From assembly GCA_022820805.1 (NCBI GenBank), contig JAJEEV010000022.1:1-57595 (forward strand): a stretch of 57,595 nt of DNA. The letters run 5' to 3'. Made by a program: the position numbers and the translations under genes. Of the stretch, positions 25,799 to 34,426 are shown in pieces; positions within the stretch are counted from its first letter, which is position 1; the number at the start of each line of letters is the position of its first letter. This stretch comes from Acidimicrobiia bacterium. GTDB taxonomy: Bacteria > Actinomycetota > Acidimicrobiia > Acidimicrobiales > Aldehydirespiratoraceae. The notes under the pieces are model-generated. The model searched no databases, was not told the origin of the DNA, and saw only the letters and a program-made list of their open reading frames with translations.

Positions 25799-26314
25799 AT
25801 GACCACCATCCTCGACCCCACGTCCGAGCAGGCCCCCGCGACCCGACAGCGGGCGACCCGTCCCGAGTCCCTGGCCGGTCTGACCATCGGGCTGCTCGAC
25901 ATCTCCAAGCCCCGCGGCAACGTGTTCCTCGACCGTGTCTCGGAACGGCTCGCCGAGCTCGGCGCGACGGTCAACCGTTACACCAAGCCCGCCTTCAGCA
26001 AGCCCGCGCCGGTCGACCTGCGCCACGAGATCGCCACCGAGTGCGACGCGGTGATCGAGGCACTGGCCGATTGAGGCTCCTGCGTGTCGTGCAGTGTGCA
26101 CGACATCAGCGACATCGAGCGCCGCGGCGTTCCCGGCGTGTTCGTGTCCACCGTCCACTTCGCCTCCGCGGTTGAGGCCCAGTCGGAGTCGCTCGGCTTC
26201 GACACATCCTCGGTGCTGACCCGCCACCCCATCCAGGACCGCACCGACGACGAGATGACCGAGATCGCCGACGCCGCCTTCGACGACCTGGTCAAGGCCC
26301 TAGTCGGCCCGTAG
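25799..26314 (+). CDS. UGSC-family selenoprotein (in-frame UGA read as Sec)
   Basis: One frame runs from ATG 25799 (AAGGAGG ribosome-binding site at 25784-25790) through TGA at 26072-26074 to TAG at 26312-26314. The peptide around the TGA is EALAD-U-GSCVSCSVHD, so Sec92-Gly-Ser-Cys95 is the UGSC motif that gives the family its name, with another Cys at 98. The N-terminus (TTILDPTSEQ) and the VLTRHPIQDRTDDEM segment also look family-typical. With Sec it is 171 residues. A 9-bp hairpin follows the UGA at SECIS distance. Exact function is not established; a redox role is inferred from the Sec/Cys site and thioredoxin neighbours. Annotation pipelines will split it into 25799-26074 and 26084-26314. 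Confidence 0.88.
26085..26105 (+). promoter_or_regulatory. bSECIS-like hairpin after the UGSC UGA
   Basis: TGTCGTGCA (26085-26093) and TGCACGACA (26097-26105) pair perfectly around the loop GTG. The stem starts 10 nt and the loop 20 nt after the UGA, and the first loop base is G. This fits the bacterial SECIS pattern well. The hairpin also encodes conserved residues of the protein, so function and coding overlap. Confidence 0.75.
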
Positions 26315-26397
26315 AGGTTTTCTCGCCGTCAGGTCCAGGCGGCCAGGGCCACTACGGAGGGCACGCTCCCGGAGGGCACGGCCGCGGGCTGGGCCGG

Positions 26398-27123
26398 TCA
26401 CTGGGCCAAGAGTTCGGGGACCACGGGGCAGTCAGACGACCGGACCGCCTCGGCGGGGGTGCGCAGACCCGACGGCGTCACCACCCGCGTGACGAACCGG
26501 TCGAGGTCCAGGACGGCCAGACCCCGCATGCCCGGGTCGCCGGGGCCATGGCGGGCACTGAGCAAGTCCCACATCCGCGCCGGCAGTATCCGCCCCACCC
26601 CCGCGATCAACCACACCGGTGTGCCATGGTCGCGGGCCGCCTCGGCCACCGGCACCGCGCCGGCATCCACCAGGGCCTGCGAGGACCCCACACAGTCGCT
26701 CTCGATGAGCACCACGTCGGCGGGTCCGGCTGCCTCAGGATCGTCCGATTCGATGAACTGCAAGTCAGGACGGTCGTACAGCGCGTCCGCGAACGTCCCC
26801 ACCTCCCCCGCCGCGAGAACGCTCGAGCCCGCCGCCAGCGAGTCCAACCCCTGCTGCAGCACCCTCCCGGTGCTGTCGGCGTCCAGCTCCGCCACCACCC
26901 GGGCCGCCTCGGCCCGGGGATCCATGGCGGTGAGCATCCGGGCCGCCAGCCACACCAGCGGCCCGCAGTCGCCGCGGCGGTCCAGCAGCCGACGGCACGA
27001 TGTGAGCAGCCCCTTGGGATCATCGGCGAACGACGACAGCGCGGCAGCCGACTCCCGGACCAGCGGCCCCACCGGCACCACCCCGGCCCGAGCCACATAC
27101 CGCAACCGCTCAATCGGATGCAC
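26398..27123 (-). CDS. IF-2B-like (translation initiation factor 2B-related) protein
   Basis: A 241-residue protein with a helical N-terminal half and a C-terminal half resembling the eIF2B/methylthioribose-1-phosphate isomerase fold: GSSVLAAGEVGTFADALYD, GPADVVLIESDCVGSSQALVDAG, VPVAEAARDHGTPVWLIAG. The sequence after the core, including the Cys near SSDCPVVPELL, is not typical. The real role is unknown; bacterial members act on sugar phosphates. GTG 27123 has a TACGCT box 6 nt upstream. It lies convergent to the UGSC gene with 83 nt between them, containing only two short CGGAGGGCACG repeats. Confidence 0.55.
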   Translation of the reverse strand: MHPIERLRYVARAGVVPVGPLVRESAAALSSFADDPKGLLTSCRRLLDRRGDCGPLVWLAARMLTAMDPRAEAARVVAELDADSTGRVLQQGLDSLAAGSSVLAAGEVGTFADALYDRPDLQFIESDDPEAAGPADVVLIESDCVGSSQALVDAGAVPVAEAARDHGTPVWLIAGVGRILPARMWDLLSARHGPGDPGMRGLAVLDLDRFVTRVVTPSGLRTPAEAVRSSDCPVVPELLAQ

Positions 27124-27129
27124 CCCCCG

Positions 27130-27135
27130 AGCGTA
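27130..27135 (-). promoter_or_regulatory. -10-like box TACGCT for the IF-2B-like gene
   Basis: TACGCT lies 6 nt before the GTG at 27123 on the minus strand, the spacing of a leaderless start. Confidence 0.4.
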
Positions 27136-27193
27136 CGCACCAGCCACCCCCCGCGCCGGGCGCAACTCAGCCGGACCGCAAGGACGCGTCGCG

Positions 27194-27289
27194 CCAGGCC
27201 GGGGGGTGGCGGCGAGGAACGAGCGACCGACAATGGGGCGAAGCCCCGTCGGTCGAACGGCCTCGCCGACAGGACCCGCCGGCCGGAAC
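27194..27289. repeat. Palindromic repeat family B, copy 1
   Basis: About 96 bp in the divergent spacer 27124-27349. The ends CCAGGCCGG...GGTGGCGGCGA and GACAGGACCCGCCGGCCGG are imperfectly inverted, and the middle is a perfect hairpin with CGACCGAC and GTCGGTCG arms around GGGGCGAAGCCCC. Two further copies flank rpmA-rplU. Confidence 0.75.
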
Positions 27290-27336
27290 ACCCGATGCGG
27301 GAAGAACGGACCCGCCGACCGGAACAGCACAACCGC

Positions 27337-27342
27337 TAGCGT
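27337..27342 (+). promoter_or_regulatory. -10-like box TAGCGT for the second thioredoxin gene
   Basis: TAGCGT is 7 nt before the GTG at 27350. No Shine-Dalgarno sequence is present, so the message is probably leaderless. Confidence 0.4.
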
Positions 27343-27349
27343 TGGCGAT

Positions 27350-27835
27350 GTGACGACCGTCTCGTTCGATCTGGAACTGGATCCGCTGGGAGCTGAGGCC
27401 AGACCCCTTGGGGACTGGCTCACAACCTTCCCGCTGCTGCCGGTCCTCCTGGACCCCTACACCAACGAGAGCGCGTGGATCCTGCACACCGCCCGGCGGA
27501 TCCTGGTCACCTACGCCGAAGCCGGGTGCCGGACCTGCTGGGTCGTCACCTGCGGGCCCGACGACGCCCGGCGCTTCCTCGGCCCCTACGCACAGGAGAT
27601 CCTGACCTTCTCCGATCCGGACCGTCGAATCGCGGCCGCTCTCGGGCTCGACACCTTGCCGGCGTTCGCATTGGTGCTCCAGAACGGATCGGTCACCGCG
27701 GCCGCCGAGGGCTGGAACCCCTCCGAATGGAGGAGCGTGGCCGAGACCGTCTCGGAGCTCACTCACTGGCAGCGCCCGGTGATCGGCGACGGCCAGGACC
27801 CGGTGGCCTTCCCGGGAACACCCGCGAGGCCCTGA
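27350..27835 (+). CDS. Thioredoxin-like protein (CRTC active site)
   Basis: A 161-residue thioredoxin-fold protein with active site [11 protein letters not shown] (Cys60, Cys63 and an extra Cys68) and the cis-Pro loop DTLPAFAL (Pro104). About 45 residues precede the fold, including hydrophobic [11 protein letters not shown]. No signal peptide is evident, so it is probably cytoplasmic. GTG 27350 is supported by the upstream TAGCGT box and by the repeat that ends before it. It lies next to the UGSC selenoprotein and its thioredoxin-domain partner, and is a candidate reductant for them. It overlaps nothing and is followed by fumarase after 25 nt. Confidence 0.78.
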   Translation: MTTVSFDLELDPLGAEARPLGDWLTTFPLLPVLLDPYTNESAWILHTARRILVTYAEAGCRTCWVVTCGPDDARRFLGPYAQEILTFSDPDRRIAAALGLDTLPAFALVLQNGSVTAAAEGWNPSEWRSVAETVSELTHWQRPVIGDGQDPVAFPGTPARP

Positions 27836-27860
27836 GCTCATCGAGGCGCGGGAGGCTGGG

Positions 27861-29524
<1,664 letters not shown>

Positions 29525-29528
<4 letters not shown>

Positions 29529-29962
29529 TCGTCGGCCGCGGCCTCCCAGTCGAGCAGGGGGCAGTCTCCCCAGAGCCGCTCGAGCTGGTACAGGTCCCGC
29601 CTCTCGGCGTCGAAGACGTGAACCACGAAGGCGCCGTAGTCGAGCAGCACCCACTGGCGGTCGTCGGCACCCTCGATGCGCACCGGCGACGGGCCGCCCG
29701 CCGCCCTCAGGCTCTCCTCCACTCCCTCCGAGATCGACCGCACCTGGCGGGCGTTGTTGCCGTGGGTGATCACGAACAGGTCGGTCACCACGAGCACATC
29801 GCCGACGTCGATGACCACGGTGCGGGCGCCCTTGCGCTCATCGGCGGCCGCAGCCGCGGCCATCGCCCAGCGGCGGGCGTAGGCACCCTCCTCGGCGGTG
29901 GGGGGCCGTTCGGCCGGGCCTGCTGGACCCGCCAGCCCGGCCGCATTGGCGCCTGACGTCAC
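29525..29962 (-). CDS. rsfS: Ribosomal silencing factor RsfS
   Basis: Binds uL14 on the 50S subunit and blocks subunit joining when nutrients are low. The 145 residues have an Ala/Gly-rich N-terminus (about 1-30), then the Oligomerisation domain: [26 protein letters not shown] and [32 protein letters not shown]. The family's GNNxRQV and ERLWGD motifs are intact. Its start overlaps the stop of the lytR_C gene, in the conserved nadD-lytR_C-rsfS order. Confidence 0.93.
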
Positions 29963-31218
29963 CGCGCCGCCTGGTCGCTGCCGACCGTCACAGTTATGTC
30001 GACCACGTCAGGGGTGTCCTCGCCCAGCCTTATGAGGGCCATGTCGACGCCGAGCGCGATGGCGATGGTGTTGGTGAAGGGATCGTGCACGAGTTCCTCG
30101 CGATGGTAGGCGAAGTGGGTGGTCTCAACGCCAAACTCGGCGGCGTTGCCGATGACGGTGATGACTCCGCCCGCCGCGATCACATCGCTTGCGACCCCGT
30201 CCCGGATCGACGGATCGCCGGTGCCGTCGAGCAACTGGACCCGGGGCCGCTGGAAGGACTCCGGCTGGCGGGGCCAGGGCACCAGCTCCAGAGCCCTCTC
30301 ACGCAGCCAGGACCGGCCCTCGTCGCCGAGCCTGTAGCGAGGTGGCGCAGCGGGATCGACCGCCACCGACTGCAGGGGCGGCACCTCCACCACGGCGGTG
30401 CCGGATCCGAGGACCCGCAGGAACGGCGACAACGGCGACGAGGCCGGCGGCGCGACCGCGGCCGGGTCGTCGGAGCGTCCGATCACGCCGAGCCACGACT
30501 CCCACATGGTGCGCTGACGCTCCAGCCGGTTGACGTCGGCTTCGTCAATGTTGCGGAGGGCGTACACCCGGGCCGCGTCGACCGCCGCGAGTTCCTGGGC
30601 GCCGGCGGCGTACACCACCCGCTGCACACCGCCGGAATCGGCCTCCGAGAGATCGTCGACCAGCAGGTACGGCAGCGGCTCGGCCGGGCCCATGCTGTCG
30701 GCCAGCGACTCGGTGGTGATCTCCTCGGTGCTGTCGAACCCGATGCCGAAGAGCGCCTCGGCGACCTGCTCGACCGCCTCGACCCCTCCCTGCGCGTACA
30801 CATCCGATATGGGCACATCCGATATGGGCACATCCGGGATGGACTCGCCCTGGTCGGTGGCCCCGTCCCCGGCCGCCACCAGAAGGTCCGACGGCAGCAG
30901 CACGATTCCACCGCCCGTGTCCAGACCGGTGCGGGCCATGAACGCGACGCCGGCCAGCTCACCGTTGTGGGTGTGCAGCGCCAGCAGCGTCGGTGTCACC
31001 CCCACCAACTCCAGGTATCCCGGCTCGTGGGGCTGCAGGACGACCCTCTCCTGGACCGTCTCGAACCTCCTGTCCAGGACGGCACGGCCGCCCTCGCGGG
31101 CCAGCAGCAGGACGGCCACGCCGGCCGCCACCACCAATACGGGGAAGGCGAACCGCCAGAAGGCATGAGCCCGGGGCGCAGGCTGGCGGCGACCCCGCAA
31201 CAGCTTCAGCGACAGCAC
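29959..31218 (-). CDS. Membrane-anchored LytR C-terminal-domain protein
   Basis: A 419-residue protein with a basic N-terminus, one membrane helix (about 22-42) and an extracytoplasmic part. The middle resembles a degraded LCP (LytR-CpsA-Psr) region (GGGIVLLPSDLLVAAGDG), lacking clear catalytic Arg/Asp residues. The last ~110 residues look like the LytR_C domain (VQLLDGTGDPSIRDG to MALIRLGED). A 15-bp tandem repeat adds IPDVPISDVPISDV at about 127-140. It probably helps shape the wall surface. It overlaps nadD by 13 nt and rsfS by 4. Confidence 0.7.
   Translation of the reverse strand: MLSLKLLRGRRQPAPRAHAFWRFAFPVLVVAAGVAVLLLAREGGRAVLDRRFETVQERVVLQPHEPGYLELVGVTPTLLALHTHNGELAGVAFMARTGLDTGGGIVLLPSDLLVAAGDGATDQGESIPDVPISDVPISDVYAQGGVEAVEQVAEALFGIGFDSTEEITTESLADSMGPAEPLPYLLVDDLSEADSGGVQRVVYAAGAQELAAVDAARVYALRNIDEADVNRLERQRTMWESWLGVIGRSDDPAAVAPPASSPLSPFLRVLGSGTAVVEVPPLQSVAVDPAAPPRYRLGDEGRSWLRERALELVPWPRQPESFQRPRVQLLDGTGDPSIRDGVASDVIAAGGVITVIGNAAEFGVETTHFAYHREELVHDPFTNTIAIALGVDMALIRLGEDTPDVVDITVTVGSDQAAR
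30800..30844. repeat. 15-bp tandem repeat, three units, in the LytR_C gene
   Basis: Units ACATCCGATATGGGC at 30800 and 30815 are identical; the third at 30830 is diverged. In frame they encode PISDV-type repeats, so copy number can change without a frameshift. Confidence 0.85.
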
Positions 31219-31808
31219 CCGTACAGGCCCCTGGATCTCACGACGTCGGCCACCGCGGCTGGAACCAGCGCCTCGACCGGCCGGCCGTCGGCGAACCGGG
31301 CCCGGATGTCGCAGGACGAGATGTCGAGCGCGGGGGCCTCTACCACCAGCGCGGGCCAGCCCTGCGGGGGCCTCCCGCCGGAGCGCCCGGCCCTGTCCAC
31401 GACGACGATGGTGGAAAGCTCCCGCAGCTCGTCAGGGCGCTTCCAGGTGTCGAGGCCCCCGGCGATGTCGGAGCCGATCACCAGCATCAACTCCGCTCCC
31501 GGATGCCGCGACGCCAACTCGGTGAGGGTGTCGACGGTGTAGCTCTCACCGCCGCGGTCGATCTCCACCGAACTCGCCTCGATCCCGCTGAGATCTCTGA
31601 CCGCGGCCCGCACCATCTCCAGCCGGGCCGGCGCCGGGGTCACCGGCCGCAGGCCCGACTTCTGCCACGGGTCGTTGGCGACGACCATCAGAACCACCGA
31701 CAGGCGAAGGCGGTGGCGCACCTCCAGGGCGGCCGCGAGATGGCCGAAGTGGGGCGGATCGAAGGTCCCGCCCAGCACGCCGATGCGGGGACGGGACCGT
31801 TCTTGCAC
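31206..31808 (-). CDS. nadD: Nicotinate-nucleotide adenylyltransferase NadD
   Basis: Adds AMP to nicotinate mononucleotide in NAD biosynthesis. From GTG 31808 it is 200 residues with the nucleotidyltransferase motif GVLGGTFDPPHFGHL near the N-terminus, the NDPWQKSG segment and SSCDIRARFADGRP-like ISSCDIRARFADGRP near the end, where ISSTxIR is expected (Thr replaced by Cys/Asp). A TACACT box sits 6 nt before GTG 31808; the upstream frame would remove this promoter, so I chose the shorter start. First gene of nadD-lytR_C-rsfS. Confidence 0.9.
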   Translation of the reverse strand: MQERSRPRIGVLGGTFDPPHFGHLAAALEVRHRLRLSVVLMVVANDPWQKSGLRPVTPAPARLEMVRAAVRDLSGIEASSVEIDRGGESYTVDTLTELASRHPGAELMLVIGSDIAGGLDTWKRPDELRELSTIVVVDRAGRSGGRPPQGWPALVVEAPALDISSCDIRARFADGRPVEALVPAAVADVVRSRGLYGCCR

Positions 31809-31814
31809 CGCGGA

Positions 31815-31820
31815 AGTGTA
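31815..31820 (-). promoter_or_regulatory. -10-like box TACACT for nadD
   Basis: TACACT on the minus strand is 6 nt before the GTG at 31808, consistent with a leaderless message. Confidence 0.4.
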
Positions 31821-31850
31821 TGATCCCGGTGGTTCGGTCGCGGTGCGGCC

Positions 31851-31866
31851 CGTGACAAATGTCACA
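31851..31866 (+). promoter_or_regulatory. CRP-like operator upstream of the sigma-factor promoter
   Basis: CGTGA-N6-TCACA differs from the CRP-family consensus TGTGA-N6-TCACA by one base in one arm. It centres about 62 bp upstream of the predicted transcription start of the sigma factor gene, a classic class I activator position. It also lies between nadD and the sigma gene and could act on either. Confidence 0.45.
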
Positions 31867-31885
31867 CCGCGTGAGCGCGCTCGCC

Positions 31886-31914
31886 TTGACTTGCCGGGAA
31901 CAAACGCCTAATGT
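31886..31914 (+). promoter_or_regulatory. Sigma-70-type promoter of the sigma factor gene
   Basis: TTGACT (31886-31891), 17 nt, TAATGT (31909-31914). This is the clearest -35/-10 pair in the window. Start of transcription would be near 31921, giving a leader of about 117 nt. Confidence 0.65.
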
Positions 31915-31996
31915 ACATTGGTTCGTCTGGGCTGGAGTAGCGCACTCGGAGGGTGTGCGCCCGGCACCTAATCCTCCCCATATAGAAAGCGAGAAG

Positions 31997-32023
31997 GCCG
32001 CCCTGCGACGCGAGCGGGGCGGC
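31997..32023 (+). promoter_or_regulatory. GC hairpin in the sigma-factor mRNA leader
   Basis: GCCGCCC (31997-32003) pairs with GGGCGGC (32017-32023) around 13 nt, directly before the AGGTGA ribosome-binding site (32025-32030) and ATG at 32038. It may modulate translation or stability; no known RNA class is recognised. Confidence 0.35.
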
Positions 32024-32037
32024 TAGGTGAGTGTGAC

Positions 32038-32883
32038 ATGAGCGATTCAGTAGGACAGTACCTAAACGAGATCGGCGCCGTGGCGCTGCTGAACGCCCAG
32101 GAAGAGCGTGAGCTCTCCCAGGCCATCGAGCGCGGCGTGGACGCCCGCAACCGCAAGGAAGAGGGCGAGCGGGGCCGCGAGATCGACAGGGCGATCCGCG
32201 AGGCCGCGGCAGCCAAGGACCGGTTCATCCGGGCCAACCTGCGCCTGGTGGTCAGCGTGGCCCGCCGGTATCCCCTGCCTCCGGGCATGGAGCTGCTCGA
32301 CCTCATCCAGGAGGGCAACCTGGGCCTCGAGCACGCCGTCGACAAGTTCGACTGGCGCAAGGGCTTCAAGTTCTCGACCTACGCGACCTTCTGGATCCGC
32401 CAGTCCATCGGGCGGGCCCTCGACCAGAAGGCCAGCCTGGTGCGCCTGCCCGGCGACCGGTCGGCGTCGCTGCGCGCCGCGCTGCGCCAGGTCTCCGGTG
32501 ACGGCGACGAGCTGGACGACGACCACGCCCGGCTGCACCGGCTCACCACTCCCACCTCTCTCGACCGCACCATCGGCGACGACGACAGCAACGAGCTGAT
32601 CGACCTGCTGCCCGACGCCAACCCCGGGCCCGAGCTCGAGGTGATGGCCAAGGCCGAGGAGGAGATGGTGACCGGACTGCTCGACATCCTCGAGCCCCGG
32701 GCCAAGTACGCCGTAGAGCAGCGTTTCGGGCTCTCCGACGGCATCAAGCGCTCCTACCGCGAGGTCGGCGAGGAGCTGGGCGTCACCGCCGAGGCGGCCC
32801 GGCGTCTGGTCAAGCGCGCCATCAACGCCGTGCGCGAGCACGCCGAGGAGTTGAGCCTCGCCGAGACGGTCGACGCCGCATAA
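32038..32883 (+). CDS. Sigma-70 family RNA polymerase sigma factor (group 2-like)
   Basis: A 281-residue sigma factor with regions 1.2 (DSVGQYLNEIGAVALL), 2 (NLRLVVSVARRYPLPPGMELLDLIQEGNLGLEHAVDKFDW, then KFSTYATFWIRQSI), 3 and 4.2 (SYREVGEELGVTAEAARRLVKRA). Region 1.1 is missing, so it is a non-essential group 2-type factor rather than the housekeeping one. It has a strong promoter, a long leader with a hairpin and a CRP-like site, so its own expression is likely regulated. The DAHP synthase gene follows 5 nt after its stop. Confidence 0.9.
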   Translation: MSDSVGQYLNEIGAVALLNAQEERELSQAIERGVDARNRKEEGERGREIDRAIREAAAAKDRFIRANLRLVVSVARRYPLPPGMELLDLIQEGNLGLEHAVDKFDWRKGFKFSTYATFWIRQSIGRALDQKASLVRLPGDRSASLRAALRQVSGDGDELDDDHARLHRLTTPTSLDRTIGDDDSNELIDLLPDANPGPELEVMAKAEEEMVTGLLDILEPRAKYAVEQRFGLSDGIKRSYREVGEELGVTAEAARRLVKRAINAVREHAEELSLAETVDAA

Positions 32884-32888
32884 GGGCC

Positions 32889-34271
32889 ATGTCCGGCGAA
32901 GATCTGACCCTTTTCGCCGGCGGCAGCGCCTGGACGCCCTCGTCCTGGAGGGCCAAGCCCGCGAAGCATCAGCCGACCTGGCCCGACGAGGCCGAGCTCG
33001 AGCAGGCCACCAAGACCCTGCGCGACCTGCCTCCGCTGGTGTTCGCGGGCGAGGCCCGCTCGCTGATGAGCCACCTCGGACGGGTGGCCAACGGCGAGGC
33101 CTTCCTGCTGCAGGCCGGCGACTGCGCGGAGTCCTTCGACTCCTCCGCCGACTCCATCCGGGACAAGCTGCGGGTGATCCTGCAGATGGCCATCGTGCTG
33201 ACCTACTCGGGGGGCGTTCCCCTGGTGAAGGTCGGCCGGATCGCGGGCCAGTTCGCCAAGCCCCGGTCCAGCCCCACCGAGACCAAGGGCGAGTTGGAGC
33301 TCACGTCGTTCCTCGGCCACATGGTCAACGACATCGGCTTCAGCGAGGCCGAGCGCCTGCCCGACCCGCGTCGCCTGCTGACCGCCTACCACCGGGCCGC
33401 GTCCACCCTCAACCTGTTGAGGGCGTTCACCCGGGGCGGCTACGCCGACCTGTCGAGGGTGGCCAGCTGGAACCGCGAGTTCGTGGCCAGCTCACCCGCC
33501 GGTCGCCGCTACGCGCAGATGGCCGACGAGATCGATCGGGCCCTGCGGTTCATGACCGCGTGCGGGGTGACCAACGTCAACACGCCGCAGCTGCACGAGG
33601 TGGAGTTCTACACCAGCCACGAGGCACTGGTGCTCGACTACGAGGAGGCCCTGACCCGGGAGGACTCGACCACCGGCGACTGGTACGACTGCTCGGCTCA
33701 CATGCTGTGGATCGGTGAGCGCACCCGCCAGCTCGACGGCGCCCACGTGGAGTTCCTCCGGGGCGTACGCAACCCGCTGGGCTGCAAGGTGGGCCCCACC
33801 GCCACCGCCGACGAGGTGGTGGCACTGTGCGAGCTGCTGAACCCGCAGCGGGTGCCCGGCCGGCTCACCCTCATCACGAGGATGGGCGCCGGCAACATCG
33901 AGACGCTGCTACCGCCGCTGCTTCGAGCGGTGCGCGACTCGGGTCACCCGGTGGCCTGGGCGTGCGATCCGATGCACGGCAACACCTACACCTCCACATC
34001 GGGGCGCAAGACCCGCGACTTCGATGACGTGCTGTCGGAGATAAGCGGGTTCTTCGCGGCCCATACCGCCTGCGGGACCTGGCCCGGCGGTGTGCACGTG
34101 GAGCTGACCGGCGACGCGGTCACCGAGTGCATCGGCGGCGCCGACAAGATCCTCGACGCCGACTTGGAGCGAGCCTTCGAGACGCTGTGCGATCCCCGCC
34201 TCAACGGCCGCCAGTCGGTGGATCTCGCCTTCCGGGTGGCCGAGATGCTCTCGGAGCGCCGCTCGGCCTAG
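32889..34271 (+). CDS. Class II DAHP synthase
   Basis: Condenses phosphoenolpyruvate and erythrose 4-phosphate, the first step of the shikimate pathway. The 460 residues match the plant/actinobacterial AroF-II type: SWRAKPAKHQPTWPD, LQAGDCAESFDSSADSIRDKL, VKVGRIAGQFAKPRS, RTRQLDGAHVEFLRGVRNPLGCK, ITRMGAGNIE, CDPMHGNT, GVHVELTGDAVTECIGG. Metal and substrate ligands (Cys in GDCAE, Arg in TRMGAG, His in DPMHGN) are present. It is co-transcribed with the sigma factor, an unusual pairing. A family A repeat begins right after its stop. Confidence 0.95.
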   Translation: MSGEDLTLFAGGSAWTPSSWRAKPAKHQPTWPDEAELEQATKTLRDLPPLVFAGEARSLMSHLGRVANGEAFLLQAGDCAESFDSSADSIRDKLRVILQMAIVLTYSGGVPLVKVGRIAGQFAKPRSSPTETKGELELTSFLGHMVNDIGFSEAERLPDPRRLLTAYHRAASTLNLLRAFTRGGYADLSRVASWNREFVASSPAGRRYAQMADEIDRALRFMTACGVTNVNTPQLHEVEFYTSHEALVLDYEEALTREDSTTGDWYDCSAHMLWIGERTRQLDGAHVEFLRGVRNPLGCKVGPTATADEVVALCELLNPQRVPGRLTLITRMGAGNIETLLPPLLRAVRDSGHPVAWACDPMHGNTYTSTSGRKTRDFDDVLSEISGFFAAHTACGTWPGGVHVELTGDAVTECIGGADKILDADLERAFETLCDPRLNGRQSVDLAFRVAEMLSERRSA

Positions 34272-34283
34272 AGGCCGCTCGGC

Positions 34284-34426
34284 CTAAGGGGCCACGCGGA
34301 TAGGCGAGATCCGGTCGCGTCGCAGTGGTGTCATTCCCGCTCTTGTTCGCTTCGCTCACGGGCCGCTCGGGCCACGGCCTCGCGCCGTATGGGCCGCGTT
34401 GCGCCGCCTATCCGCTCGGCCTCTAG
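34284..34426. repeat. Dispersed repeat family A, full copy (MITE-like)
   Basis: About 143 bp, nearly the same as the copy at 18333, with imperfect inverted ends. It fills the space between the DAHP synthase and VWA genes. Its CTCTAG end supplies the TAG stop of the VWA gene, and similar bases occur at the DAHP synthase stop. Confidence 0.8.

Noticed and set aside
26315..26397. Two CGGAGGGCACG repeats
   Set aside because: Too short and unstructured to call a feature beyond local duplication.
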